From Streptomyces sp. ISL-98 (GTDB taxonomy: Bacteria; Actinomycetota; Actinomycetes; Streptomycetales; Streptomycetaceae): a stretch of DNA of 64,000 nt. Both the position numbers and the translations under genes were made by a program. How positions within the stretch are numbered: the first letter of the stretch is position 1; every line of letters begins with the position of its first letter. Positions 33,863-42,140 of the stretch are shown piece by piece. The DNA is taken from contig NZ_JAGGPB010000020.1 of assembly GCF_018614055.1 (NCBI RefSeq), positions 165,012 to 229,011 on the forward strand, in the 5' to 3' direction. The notes beneath the pieces were generated by a model. That model saw only the letters and a program-made list of their open reading frames with translations. It did not search any database and was not told the DNA's origin.

Positions 33863-35052
33863 TGGCCGCACGTCAGGAAGGGCTCGCCGTCACGCTCTGC
33901 CGCGACCCCCGGCGCTTCGCCGAGCTCCAGGCGGAGTGGGACGCGCTGCACCGCCGCTGCGCCACCGCCACGCCGTTCCAGAGCCACGCCTGGCTGCACT
34001 CGTGGTGGCTGTCCTACGGGACGAACGGGCTGCTGCGCGTCGTACTGGCCCGCCGGAACGGGCGCCTGATCGGTGCGGCGCCGCTGATGCTCGTACACCG
34101 CCCGATGCCGCTGCTCGTCCCCATGGGCGGCGCGATCTCCGACTTCTTCGACGTCCTCGTCGACGACGAGGACGCGAAGAGCGCGATCATCGCCCTGGAA
34201 CGCGGCCTGGACCGCGCCGCCCGGCAGGCGGTGATCGACCTCCGGGAGGTACGGCCGGGCGCGGCCGCCGAGCTGCTGTACGACACCTGGGCCGGAGCCC
34301 GGCGCCGCCTCACCGACTCGGTCTGCCTGGAACTCCCGGCCGAGCCCATCGACGAGCTCGTCAAGCGGTTGCAGACGAACCGGGCGCAGCGCGTACGGGC
34401 CAAGCTGCGCCACATCGATGCGCTGAAGATCGAGAGCCATGCGGTGCGGGAGGCCGAAGTGCCCGGCGCCGTCGCCAATCTGCTGCGGTTGCACAAGCTC
34501 CAGTGGCGGGGCCGTGGCGTCAACGTCGAGCACCTCAGGCCGCGCTTCGAGGAGCACCTGGCGCGCGCCACCCGGCGCATGCTGAGGGACGGCGACGCCG
34601 CGGTCACGGAGTTCCGGCTGGCCGGCGACGTGGTGGCCGTCAGCATGACGCTCCAGTCGGGCCGGCTGACCGGCGGCTATCTGTACGGCGCCGACCCGGG
34701 GCTCAGGGAGAAGAAGGTGGACGTGTCGACAATGCTGCTGCGCCAGGAGGCGCACCTGGCCGTCGGCACCGGCCGCAGCGTGCTGAGCCTGCTGCGGGGC
34801 TCCGAGCCGTACAAGAACCAGTGGCGGCCCGAGACGGTCACCAACCAGCGCCTGCTGCTGGCCCGATCCGGCCTCGAACCCCTGATGCGTCTGCGCCGGT
34901 TGCAAGTGACCGCGCGCGACCGGGTCGCGGAGAGCGTGACTACTTGGTTCCCGGCCGCGCGCCACTGGCGTGGCCGCCTGAACGACCTGCGGGCGGCTAC
35001 TGGGAGGGGGAGGGCCGGCCGGCCGGCAAGCGGAGCTTCACGCAGAACTTGA
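33862..35052 (+). CDS. GNAT-fold acyltransferase, CelD/BcsL (FemAB-like) family
   Basis: This 396-residue protein has the double GNAT layout of CelD/BcsL proteins. The N-terminal domain has FAELQAEWDALHRRCATATPFQSHAWLHSWW. The C-terminal acetyltransferase domain includes VANLLRLHKLQWRGRGVN, AAVTEFRLAGDVVAVSMTL, GGYLYGADPGLREKKVDV and LLRGSEPYKNQWRPE. Such proteins are often encoded in exopolysaccharide and cellulose loci and are thought to acylate sugars or aminoacylate precursors; the substrate is not known. It overlaps the Wzz-like gene stop by one base and the convergent glycoside hydrolase gene by 56 bases, an unusually long tail-to-tail overlap. The last 30 residues are a basic, Gly/Arg-rich tail probably shaped by that overlap. 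Confidence 0.87.
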   Translation: MAARQEGLAVTLCRDPRRFAELQAEWDALHRRCATATPFQSHAWLHSWWLSYGTNGLLRVVLARRNGRLIGAAPLMLVHRPMPLLVPMGGAISDFFDVLVDDEDAKSAIIALERGLDRAARQAVIDLREVRPGAAAELLYDTWAGARRRLTDSVCLELPAEPIDELVKRLQTNRAQRVRAKLRHIDALKIESHAVREAEVPGAVANLLRLHKLQWRGRGVNVEHLRPRFEEHLARATRRMLRDGDAAVTEFRLAGDVVAVSMTLQSGRLTGGYLYGADPGLREKKVDVSTMLLRQEAHLAVGTGRSVLSLLRGSEPYKNQWRPETVTNQRLLLARSGLEPLMRLRRLQVTARDRVAESVTTWFPAARHWRGRLNDLRAATGRGRAGRPASGASRRT

Positions 35053-36247
35053 AGTCCGTCACCCACTGTTTGAGCCAGTCGTCGAGCTTCACGGGCACGC
35101 ACCACTCGTCGGGGTTCGGCTTGTGCGCGGGATTGTCCGGCTTGGGCTTGTCCGGCTTCGTCCCAGGGGGACTGGGTACGGGCAGAGTCGGCGTGGGCGG
35201 ACGTGTCGGCTCGGGCGGAAGTGTCGGTGTCGGCGACGCGAACAACTTCGAGCGGAACACCTCCGACGACTCCGGGTTCTCGTCGCACTGCCAGACGCCG
35301 TGCGGACAGTAGTCCGTGATCGTCTGGTAGAGCGGCTTGTGCCGGTCGATCCAGTCGAGCATGCGGCGCATGTACTCGGGGTTGTCACCGTTGCGGAAGA
35401 GCCCCCACTCCGGATACGAGATCGCCTTGTGGTGCTCGGCGGCGAAGTCGACCTGCTTCTGCAGCCCGTACGGATCTTTCACATGGTCGTCGAAGTTCTT
35501 ACCGGGAGGCTGGTCGTACGAGTCCATGCCGATGATGTCCACGACATCGTCACCGGGATAGCAATCGGTCCAGGGCACCGCGTCCAGCCCCCGGCTCGGA
35601 GCGAAGTCGAAGCGGAATTTCTGGCCGGGAACAGACCGCATGGTCTTGACGATGCGCTTCCAGTACGCCTTCCACGCCTCGGGGTCCGGCCCGCAGCGGT
35701 GCGTGTACGTCGTGCCGTTCATCTCCCAGCCGAGGACGATCACCGTGTCCGGCACGCCCAGATCCACCAGGCGAGTCGCCAGTGTCCGGAAGTGGTGGTC
35801 GAAGCTGCCCTCGGAGCCCGACTGCAGCAGGTCGCGGACCTCGTCGTCGGAGACGCGGGCCTCGTTCCGCTCCATCATGGGCACATTGAGTACGAACATC
35901 CGGTCGTCCGCACCGCGTCGCCAGTCCGCCCACGCGTCCAGGAATCCGGGGAGGCCTTCGATGTTCGACCAGAGGTCGCCGGGCAGGTAGGTGTGACCGA
36001 CCTTCACCTCCGTGCCGCCCAGCCAGCGCGACAGCTCGGCCATCCGCTCGATGCCGGCGGGTCCGTAGTCGAGGTACGCGCCGAAAGCGGGCTCACGGCC
36101 GGCAGGGGGAGTGGGAACGGGAGCCGGGGGTGGCGGCTCGGCCCCGGCAGGCGTCGCGCCCGCCATACCGAGAACACCACCGGCAGCGAGGACGCTCACG
36201 ACAACCGTCCCGATGCAGGTGCCGGTGAGACGGCGCCGTCTGGGCAT
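34997..36247 (-). CDS. Secreted glycoside hydrolase, GH26-like
   Basis: This 416-residue protein has a signal peptide (RRRRLTGTCIGTVVVSVLAAGG, cleavage near AGA-EPP) and a Pro-rich linker. The catalytic domain (about 45-330) resembles GH26 (mannanase-like). The acid/base glutamate is expected in IVLGWEMNGTTYTH and the nucleophile in ISYPEWGLF. Other typical parts are FRFDFAPSRG and VDIIGMDSYDQP. A Thr/Pro-rich linker leads to a small C-terminal module with two cysteines (EWCVPVKLDDWLKQWV, FKFCVKL). It may trim the exopolysaccharide made by the neighbouring convergent operon. The start was chosen for the strong AGGAGGAG site six bases before ATG and the complete signal peptide. The gene overlaps the GNAT-like gene. 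Confidence 0.85.
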   Translation of the reverse strand: MPRRRRLTGTCIGTVVVSVLAAGGVLGMAGATPAGAEPPPPAPVPTPPAGREPAFGAYLDYGPAGIERMAELSRWLGGTEVKVGHTYLPGDLWSNIEGLPGFLDAWADWRRGADDRMFVLNVPMMERNEARVSDDEVRDLLQSGSEGSFDHHFRTLATRLVDLGVPDTVIVLGWEMNGTTYTHRCGPDPEAWKAYWKRIVKTMRSVPGQKFRFDFAPSRGLDAVPWTDCYPGDDVVDIIGMDSYDQPPGKNFDDHVKDPYGLQKQVDFAAEHHKAISYPEWGLFRNGDNPEYMRRMLDWIDRHKPLYQTITDYCPHGVWQCDENPESSEVFRSKLFASPTPTLPPEPTRPPTPTLPVPSPPGTKPDKPKPDNPAHKPNPDEWCVPVKLDDWLKQWVTDFKFCVKLRLPAGRPSPSQ

Positions 36248-36460
36248 GACTCCTCCTAGGACCTGTCGCTCGTACCGACCTATACGACAGTAGGCAGGAA
36301 GTCCTATTAATGGGCCGCCTGAGTGCTCGTCAGTAGGCCATTGGCGACACAGAAGGCATCCATCAGGGCCGTTCGGGTGAATCGTGGGCAGCTCACGGAG
36401 TAACAAAGACCATGCGGCGTCGTTGATCCCTGTGTCGCATGGAAGTGAGTTTTCGCAGCG

Positions 36461-36495
36461 GTGCAGCCCAAGGCCGGTCAGGCCTTGGGCTGCAC
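36461..36495. terminator. Hairpin at the 3' end of the P450 gene
   Basis: A perfect 15-bp stem, GTGCAGCCCAAGGCC pairing with 36481-36495 around a GGTCA loop. The right arm encodes the last residues of the P450 (VQPKA) and the loop contains its stop codon. CGTTTTG follows on the plus side. Confidence 0.75.
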
Positions 36496-37812
36496 CGTTT
36501 TGTGGCGCGGAGGGGGCAGGTCCGGATCGGCACCGGTTGAGAAAGTGAACGGCAGCGCACGGACGCGGTTGTCGAAATTCGAGTCGACCAGGTCCGGGAT
36601 TCCCACCGCCCGCAGATCGCGCGGCCTGGTGAGCAGCTCGTGGAACAGGGCCTTCATCTCCTGCCGCGCCAGATGTGACCCCAGGCAGTAATGCGGCCCG
36701 CCCCCGCCGTATCCCAGATGCGGGTTCGGGTTCCGCGTGATGTCGAAAGCATCGGGATTCGCGAACACCGTTTCATCGCGATTGGCCGAGGTGTAGAAGA
36801 GCACTACCTTCTCGCCCGGCACGAACACCCGCCCGCCCAGTGTGCATTCGCCGACGACTGTCCGGCGGAACTGGATGATCGGCGTCGAATGGCGGACGAT
36901 CTCCTCCATCGCACCATCGGCGTACTTGTCGAATTCGGACGCCAACAGGGCGCACTGCTCCGGGTGTTCGGTCAGCAGTGCCAGCCCATGGGCCATAGCA
37001 TTGCGCGTCGTCTCCACACCGGCGACCAGCAACAGCGAGAAGAAGGCGCCGAGTTGGCGAGACGAGAGTGCCTGCCCGTCGACGTCCGCGCACACCAGGG
37101 CCGAGATGAGATCGTCCGTGGGGTTGCGGCGGCGCTCACGGGCGAGTTTCGCCATGACGAGCTGCATATGGGCCAGGGCGCGCAACCCGCGCCCCGGCAC
37201 CCGGAATCTGGCGCGTACGCCGCGCTTCACGCCGATGTTCTCGGACGCGTGGTCGACGCGGTGGGCGATTTCCGTGCGGTAGCGCTCGGGGACCCCCATC
37301 AGGTTGCAGATGACGTCGAACGACATGCGAGAAGCGACGGAAGCGACGAAGTCGTGCGGCCGCTGGGCGATCATCTTGTCCACGACGCGCCCGGCGACTT
37401 CCCGTACGTCCGCCTCCGCCGCGGCGAGCAGGCGCGGCGTAAAGGCGTGGGAGACGATGCGGCGCATCGTGGCATGCTCGGCGCCGTCCATGTTGACCAT
37501 GGAATTCCCGAACACCGCCTTGGCCCATGCGGCCGGCTCCGGCGTGGTGACACCTGGTGCGCTCGCGAAATGCCGCGGCAGCCTGCTTGCCTCCCTTACG
37601 TCGGCGTACTTGACCAGCGCATAGAAGCCCTTGCCCGCGCTGCGGGAGGAGCCCGTGCCCTCCCCGAAACGCATGGGGGTGTCGAGCCGGCGCAGCAGCG
37701 CGAAGGCCGCCAGACGCTCGGGGCGCGGCAACTGCCAGAACAGCGGGTCGGCGAGATCGACACCCCGCACCCGCCCAATGTGCCCCGCGGACGCCTGCAC
37801 ATGGATGTTCAT
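36478..37812 (-). CDS. Cytochrome P450
   Basis: This 444-residue protein is a class I bacterial P450. The I-helix oxygen-activation motif is LLVAGVETTRNAMAHG. The K-helix ExxR is in MEEIVRHSTPIIQFRR. The haem loop is YGGGGPHYCLGSHLARQEM, with Cys376 as the axial ligand. The overall pattern, including the early MRFGEG and the HATMRRIVSHAFTPR C-helix, resembles the CYP124/125/142 group that hydroxylates branched lipids and steroids, but the substrate cannot be assigned. No ferredoxin or reductase gene is adjacent. The ATG has AGGAGG nine bases upstream; an in-frame GTG directly after that site is too close. It is divergent from a small secreted protein gene across 173 bases. Confidence 0.93.
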   Translation of the reverse strand: MNIHVQASAGHIGRVRGVDLADPLFWQLPRPERLAAFALLRRLDTPMRFGEGTGSSRSAGKGFYALVKYADVREASRLPRHFASAPGVTTPEPAAWAKAVFGNSMVNMDGAEHATMRRIVSHAFTPRLLAAAEADVREVAGRVVDKMIAQRPHDFVASVASRMSFDVICNLMGVPERYRTEIAHRVDHASENIGVKRGVRARFRVPGRGLRALAHMQLVMAKLARERRRNPTDDLISALVCADVDGQALSSRQLGAFFSLLLVAGVETTRNAMAHGLALLTEHPEQCALLASEFDKYADGAMEEIVRHSTPIIQFRRTVVGECTLGGRVFVPGEKVVLFYTSANRDETVFANPDAFDITRNPNPHLGYGGGGPHYCLGSHLARQEMKALFHELLTRPRDLRAVGIPDLVDSNFDNRVRALPFTFSTGADPDLPPPRHKTVQPKA

Positions 37813-37985
37813 TGCTTTCACCCTCCTGGATTCCGGACGGCCATGCTGGCCCAAGCCGTACGGATTCTCTGCTCCTTCTCCGCGCCGCATTGCTGCGGAC
37901 GGGGGAACTTTGCACTGGTTCAGCCATCCGGCTCGTTCTTGCAGGGCGAAAGAGCATCCGTGAATCAGAGAGGGCGTACGTAGCA

Positions 37986-38243
37986 ATGAAGTTGACCACC
38001 CGCGGTTCTGTAGCGGCACTCATGGCATGCATGGCGGCGGCTGTGGCCACCCCTGCCGCCGCCGAGACGTCGGTGCCCGCCGGCCAGCCGCTGACGAGCC
38101 GCCTGCTGCCCGACCACGCGTCGTTGCCCCCCGTGCCGTCCGCCACCAACGCGCTGCCGGACCACATCGTCGAGGCCCCCATGAACAAGCCGCTCGGAGA
38201 GGGCTACCTGGACACCGCCGCTTCGGGACTGAGCCAGTTGTAG
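37986..38243 (+). CDS. Small secreted protein of unknown function
   Basis: This 85-residue product has a clear Sec signal peptide: a basic start MKLTTRG, a hydrophobic core VAALMACMAAAVA, and an Ala-x-Ala cleavage site near PAAAETSV. The mature part is about 58 residues, Pro/Leu/Ala-rich, with no cysteine and no recognised domain. It lies between the P450 and the tyrosinase operon, with only 36 bases to the melC1-like start, so the three plus-strand genes may be co-transcribed. A similar small secreted protein follows the adenosine deaminase gene. The ATG was chosen because the signal peptide starts there. I cannot assign a function. Confidence 0.75.
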   Translation: MKLTTRGSVAALMACMAAAVATPAAAETSVPAGQPLTSRLLPDHASLPPVPSATNALPDHIVEAPMNKPLGEGYLDTAASGLSQL

Positions 38244-38279
38244 CGTCGCGGTGTCGTTGTCAGCACCGGATCGTCAGGG

Positions 38280-38816
38280 GTGTACGGCATGGGCCTGATC
38301 AAGCACAGCAGCGCCACGACCATGCGGCGACGGGGCTTTTCGACTCGCCGCACAGTGCTGCGCACGGTCTTCGCGATCGGCATGGTCGCGGGCACTGCCG
38401 GGGCGCTTGCGCCGATCCTCACCAAGGATCCGGAAGCCGGGCCCCGGTCGTGGCCCGGGCTCGGTGCCGGAGCGGGACCGGGTGCCGGAGCGGACGCGGC
38501 GAACGGATCGGATCCCGCGCCGGGGCCGGAGCTGGAGCGGTTCGCCGAGACGTACCGCGGCCGGCACATCCAGGGGACGGCGAGGAGGACCGGCGGCTCC
38601 GGCCGGTCCGGCCGTGCCAGAGCTGTCCCCGCGATGCCGAGCGTCGAGGTCCTCATCGACGGTCGGCCACTGCACGTCATGAGGCGGGCCGACGGCAGCT
38701 ATCTGAGCGTGGTGAACCATTACGAGTCCTTCCCGACGCTGCACGACGTCGCGCGCGCCGCCGTCGACGCCCTGGGCGACGCCCAGCTGTCGATGTCTCC
38801 CACGCACAGCCTCTGA
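38280..38816 (+). CDS. melC1: Tyrosinase co-factor (MelC1-type copper caddie protein)
   Basis: This 178-residue protein delivers copper to apo-tyrosinase and carries it out of the cell. It begins with a twin-arginine signal (STRRTVLRTVFAIGMVAG), so the folded pair is exported by Tat. After a Gly/Ala/Pro-rich linker (about 50-85) comes the conserved caddie domain: ETYRGRHIQG, then VEVLIDGRPLHVMRRADGSY and VVNHYESFPTLHDVARAAVD. The tyrosine of NHYESFPT corresponds by position to the one that inserts into the enzyme's active site in known MelC1. The linker makes it longer than the usual ~146 residues. A GTG is used as start; an ATG three codons later is equally possible. MelC2 follows 18 bases downstream. 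Confidence 0.9.
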   Translation: MYGMGLIKHSSATTMRRRGFSTRRTVLRTVFAIGMVAGTAGALAPILTKDPEAGPRSWPGLGAGAGPGAGADAANGSDPAPGPELERFAETYRGRHIQGTARRTGGSGRSGRARAVPAMPSVEVLIDGRPLHVMRRADGSYLSVVNHYESFPTLHDVARAAVDALGDAQLSMSPTHSL

Positions 38817-38834
38817 ACCGGGAGGGCAACACCG

Positions 38835-39698
38835 GTGTACACCCGAAAGAACCAGCGGAACCTCACCCGTACGGAGAAGAGACGCCTGGTCAACGCCATC
38901 CTGGAGCTCAAGCGCTCCGGACGGTACGACGAGTTCGTCAGGATCCACGGCCGGTACTACGTCACCGATGCCGAGGAACGGCAGCGGGCCGCCCATATGA
39001 CCCCCTCCTTCTTCCCGTGGCACCGCAAATTCCTCCTCGAGTTCGAACGCGAGCTGCAGGCCGTCGATTCGGGGGTGTCGGTTCCGTACTGGGACTGGAC
39101 GACGGACAACACCCCCGCCGCGTCGCTGTGGGCGGACGACTTCCTCGGGGGCGACGGCCGGACCGGCGACCGGAAGGTCATGACGGGGCCGTTCGCCCAC
39201 GCCAACGGCAAGTGGAACATCGAGACGCGCGTCTCCGACAACCGCTTCCTCACCCGCAACTTCGGCAACCGCCCCGCCGACCCGGTCACGCTGCCCACCA
39301 GGGCGGACGTGGTCGCGGCGCTGCGCGACCCGCTGTACGACTCCGCGCCGTGGGACTCCACCGTCACCACGGGCTTCCGCAACAAGATCGAGGGGTGGGA
39401 GGGCGACGGGGGCGCCAGGTGGCTCAATCACAACCGGGTGCACCGCTGGGTCGGCGGCCTGATGCTGGGCGGCACCTCTCCCAACGATCCGGTCTTCTGG
39501 CTCCACCACGCTTTCATGGACCTGCTCTGGGACCGATGGCAGAAGGCCCACCCCCAGTCCGGCTACCTGCCGCGCGAGAAGCTGCCGGCATCGGATCCCC
39601 AGGCAGGGCGCGTCTTCGCCCTCAACGATCCGATGCCGCCGTGGAACGTGCCGCCCTCGCAGCTCCTCGACCACTCGCGGCTGTACCGCTACGTCTAG
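38835..39698 (+). CDS. melC2: Tyrosinase (type 3 copper monophenol oxidase)
   Basis: This 287-residue enzyme oxidises tyrosine to dopa and dopaquinone, the first step of melanin formation. The CuA ligands are His38, His54 and His63, at the same positions as in characterised Streptomyces tyrosinases (RIHGRYY, AAHMTPSFFPWHRKF). The CuB ligands are His199, His203 (NHNRVHRWVGG) and His225 (FWLHHAFMDLLW). It has no signal peptide and must leave the cell bound to its caddie protein. The GTG start follows GGGAGGGC in the upstream gap. Its stop codon is inside a short hairpin shared with the convergent sigma-factor gene. Confidence 0.96.
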   Translation: MYTRKNQRNLTRTEKRRLVNAILELKRSGRYDEFVRIHGRYYVTDAEERQRAAHMTPSFFPWHRKFLLEFERELQAVDSGVSVPYWDWTTDNTPAASLWADDFLGGDGRTGDRKVMTGPFAHANGKWNIETRVSDNRFLTRNFGNRPADPVTLPTRADVVAALRDPLYDSAPWDSTVTTGFRNKIEGWEGDGGARWLNHNRVHRWVGGLMLGGTSPNDPVFWLHHAFMDLLWDRWQKAHPQSGYLPREKLPASDPQAGRVFALNDPMPPWNVPPSQLLDHSRLYRYV

Positions 39699-39715
39699 GG
39701 GGTGCCCCCCTAGAC
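39693..39715. terminator. Short hairpin containing the stop codons of both convergent genes
   Basis: GTCTAGGGGG pairs with CCCCC(C)TAGAC across a TG centre. The left arm holds the tyrosinase TAG and the right arm the complement of the sigma-factor TAG. It may serve both genes as a compact terminator. Confidence 0.6.
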
Positions 39716-40693
39716 TTCGAGGCGCTCCGGAAGGTCGAAGAGCGGGAACCAGCGCTTCGTGTCCAGGAACGACGTGATCCCGCTGACCCTGCCGTCCACG
39801 ATCTCGATGACCATGAGCGCCCAAGGGTCGAAGCTGCCGTCGCCCGACTGGCTCGGGTGATAGTGCGCGAACGCGGGCGTGCCGTTCGCCACGACCGGGA
39901 CCAGCTTCGAGCCCCGGCAGACCTCGCCGACGCCCAGCATCCAGCCGACGATGTTGTCGTGGCCCTGCAGCCACAGGTCGTACGGCGGCATGGACAGCGT
40001 GGCGTCCTCATGGAGCAGCGCCGTCAGGGCCGCCATGTCGTACCCCTCGAACGCCGCGACGTACCGCTCGAGGAGCTTGCGCTGCTCCTCGTCGAGCGGG
40101 TCGGCGGTGTCCGTCTCGCGCGAGCCGTGCTCGGCGATCGTCGCACGGGCCCGCTGCAGCGCGCTGTTGACCGAGGCGACGGTCGTGTCCAGCAGCTCCG
40201 CGACCTCGCTCGCCTTCCAGGCCAGCACCTCGCGCAGGATCAGCACCGCGCGCTGCTTCGGCGGCAGATGCTGCAGCGCGGCGACAAATGCGAGCCGCAC
40301 GGTCTCGCGGGACACGGCGGTTTCCGCCGGGTCGGCCACGGACGGCAGCACCCGCCCGTCCGGCACCGGCTCCAGCCAAGTGATCTCGGGGCGGGAATTG
40401 AGCGCGGCCTGCGCCACCGGCGTCGCGGCGGTGAGGTCCATGGGCCGAGCCCTGCGGTTGCCCGCGTTCAGCATGTCCAGGCAGACGTTCGTCGCGATGC
40501 GGTAGAGCCAGGACCGCAGCGACGACCGGCCCTCGAACTTGTCGAAGCTGCGCCACGCCCGCACCATCGTGTCCTGCACGGCGTCGTCCGCCTCGAAGGC
40601 GGAGCCCAGCATCCGGTAGCAGTACCCGGTCAGCTCGACCCGGTGCTTCTCCAGCCTGGAATCCAGGTCCTGCGTCTCTACGACATCGCTCAT
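39710..40693 (-). CDS. ECF sigma factor with C-terminal SnoaL-like domain
   Basis: This protein of about 327 residues has sigma region 2 near the start ([20 protein letters not shown], then [18 protein letters not shown]). A variable linker leads to sigma region 4 ([20 protein letters not shown], with the helix-turn-helix [20 protein letters not shown]). The SnoaL/NTF2-like tail of about 120 residues contains [16 protein letters not shown] and [12 protein letters not shown]. This is the arrangement of SigG/SigJ-type and ECF41-like factors, where the tail replaces a separate anti-sigma factor and regulates activity. No anti-sigma gene is adjacent, in line with that. I chose the ATG giving [14 protein letters not shown] codons 9 and 27 bases upstream are alternatives. 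Confidence 0.9.
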   Translation of the reverse strand: MSDVVETQDLDSRLEKHRVELTGYCYRMLGSAFEADDAVQDTMVRAWRSFDKFEGRSSLRSWLYRIATNVCLDMLNAGNRRARPMDLTAATPVAQAALNSRPEITWLEPVPDGRVLPSVADPAETAVSRETVRLAFVAALQHLPPKQRAVLILREVLAWKASEVAELLDTTVASVNSALQRARATIAEHGSRETDTADPLDEEQRKLLERYVAAFEGYDMAALTALLHEDATLSMPPYDLWLQGHDNIVGWMLGVGEVCRGSKLVPVVANGTPAFAHYHPSQSGDGSFDPWALMVIEIVDGRVSGITSFLDTKRWFPLFDLPERLEV

Positions 40694-40776
40694 CGAGTCC
40701 ACCCCACTCGCCGTTGCCACCAGCCCTTCGGAAGTTACCGCAGGCCACTGACAATCGGAGTGGGAACGGGCGGCTC

Positions 40777-42078
40777 TCAGCTCTCAGCGAGCCGCCGCGC
40801 CTCAGTGAGCCGCCGCGCCGGCACCGGCCTCCGCCGCTCGACCCTGGCCGCCCGGGTCCCGTACAGCGTGATCGATACGAGCACCGCGACCAGACCGAGC
40901 AGCACCGTGCCCGCCCAGCCCCCGGCGTGGAAGGCGATCGCGCCGAGCGTCCCGCCCGCGCTGCTGCCCAGGTAGTACGCCGACTGGTAGAGCGCCGATG
41001 CCTGCGCGCGGCCGGTCTTCGCCGTACGGCTCACCGAGGACGACGCCACCGCGTGCCCCGCGAAGAACCCGGCGGTGATCAGGACCAGGCCGAGGAGCAC
41101 CAGGGCCAGCGCGTCCGAGAGGGACAGGAGCAGCCCCGCCGCGGTGGTCGACACCGCGAGATACAGCGCGCCGCGGCGGCCCATGCGGGCCACCAGCTTT
41201 CCGGCCGCGGCGGAGGAGACCGTACCGACCAGGTAGACGAGGAAGACCGAGCCGACGACGCCCTGCGGGAGGCTGAAGGGGGCCTCGACCAGCCGGTAGC
41301 CGATCACCGTGTAGACCGCGCCGAAGACGGTCATGAACAGCGCGCCGATCGCATACAGCCGCATCAGCAGCGGGTCGGCCAGATGACCGCGGACCGTCTT
41401 CGCCAGCGCCCGCGGGTTCAGCGAACCGGGCGCGAAATGACGGGCCTTCGGCAGCATCAGCCGGAACACCACCACGCACACCACGGCCATCAGGCCGACC
41501 GCGGCGAGCGCCGCCCGCCAGCCCCACAGCTGGGCCACCCAGCCGGTGACGATGCGGCCGCTCATCCCGCCGATGGAGTTGCCGGCGACGAACAGGCCGA
41601 TCGCGCCGACCAGCGCCTTCGGCCGTACTTCCTCCGCGAGATACGCCATCGCCGAGGCCGGCAGACCGGCCAGCGCCGCACCCTGCACGGCGCGCAGCGC
41701 CACCAGCCACTCCAGGGAGGGCGCGAAGGGCACCAGCATTCCGACCACGACGGCGATCACCAGCGAGGCCGTCATCATCCGGGCCCGCCCGAAGCGTTCG
41801 GAGAGCGCGCTGAGAGGCAGTACGAACAGGGCCAGCGCACCCGTCGCGGCCGAGACGGTCCAGCTGGCGGCGCTCGCGCTCACACCGAAGTCGCCGGAGA
41901 TCAGCGGCAGCAGGGCCTGGGTGGAATAGAGGAGGGCGAACGTCGCCACTCCGGCGACGAAGAGCGCGAAGCTCATGCGGCGGTAGCCGGGGGCGGAAGG
42001 GGCGAGACGCGAGTCGGCGTCAATGACGGAGTCGGCGCCCACGTGGGTGGTGGACGCCTTGGTACTGGCAGGAGGCAT
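40777..42078 (-). CDS. MFS transporter (YnfM-like)
   Basis: This 433-residue protein has twelve predicted hydrophobic segments and the motif-A-like loop [14 protein letters not shown] between helices 2 and 3. Other family features are [20 protein letters not shown] and [15 protein letters not shown] in the N-half and GLFLITAGFF-type helices in the C-half. The ATG lacks a Shine-Dalgarno sequence, so the transcript may be leaderless. It is divergent from a LysR-type regulator, the usual arrangement for YnfM-like exporters, which suggests a regulator and its target drug or metabolite exporter. Substrate unknown. Confidence 0.9.
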   Translation of the reverse strand: MPPASTKASTTHVGADSVIDADSRLAPSAPGYRRMSFALFVAGVATFALLYSTQALLPLISGDFGVSASAASWTVSAATGALALFVLPLSALSERFGRARMMTASLVIAVVVGMLVPFAPSLEWLVALRAVQGAALAGLPASAMAYLAEEVRPKALVGAIGLFVAGNSIGGMSGRIVTGWVAQLWGWRAALAAVGLMAVVCVVVFRLMLPKARHFAPGSLNPRALAKTVRGHLADPLLMRLYAIGALFMTVFGAVYTVIGYRLVEAPFSLPQGVVGSVFLVYLVGTVSSAAAGKLVARMGRRGALYLAVSTTAAGLLLSLSDALALVLLGLVLITAGFFAGHAVASSSVSRTAKTGRAQASALYQSAYYLGSSAGGTLGAIAFHAGGWAGTVLLGLVAVLVSITLYGTRAARVERRRPVPARRLTEARRLAES

Positions 42079-42105
42079 GCATCGAACGTAGGCCGGGCAG
42101 CGTCA

Positions 42106-42118
42106 TGCGTCCAATGCA
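42106..42118. promoter_or_regulatory. Possible LysR-type operator (T-N11-A)
   Basis: TGC-GTCCAAT-GCA is an interrupted palindrome matching the T-N11-A rule for LysR-type regulators. It lies in the 62-base gap between the divergent MFS and LysR genes. Confidence 0.4.
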
Positions 42119-42140
42119 CAGACCGGCAATAATCATTCCC

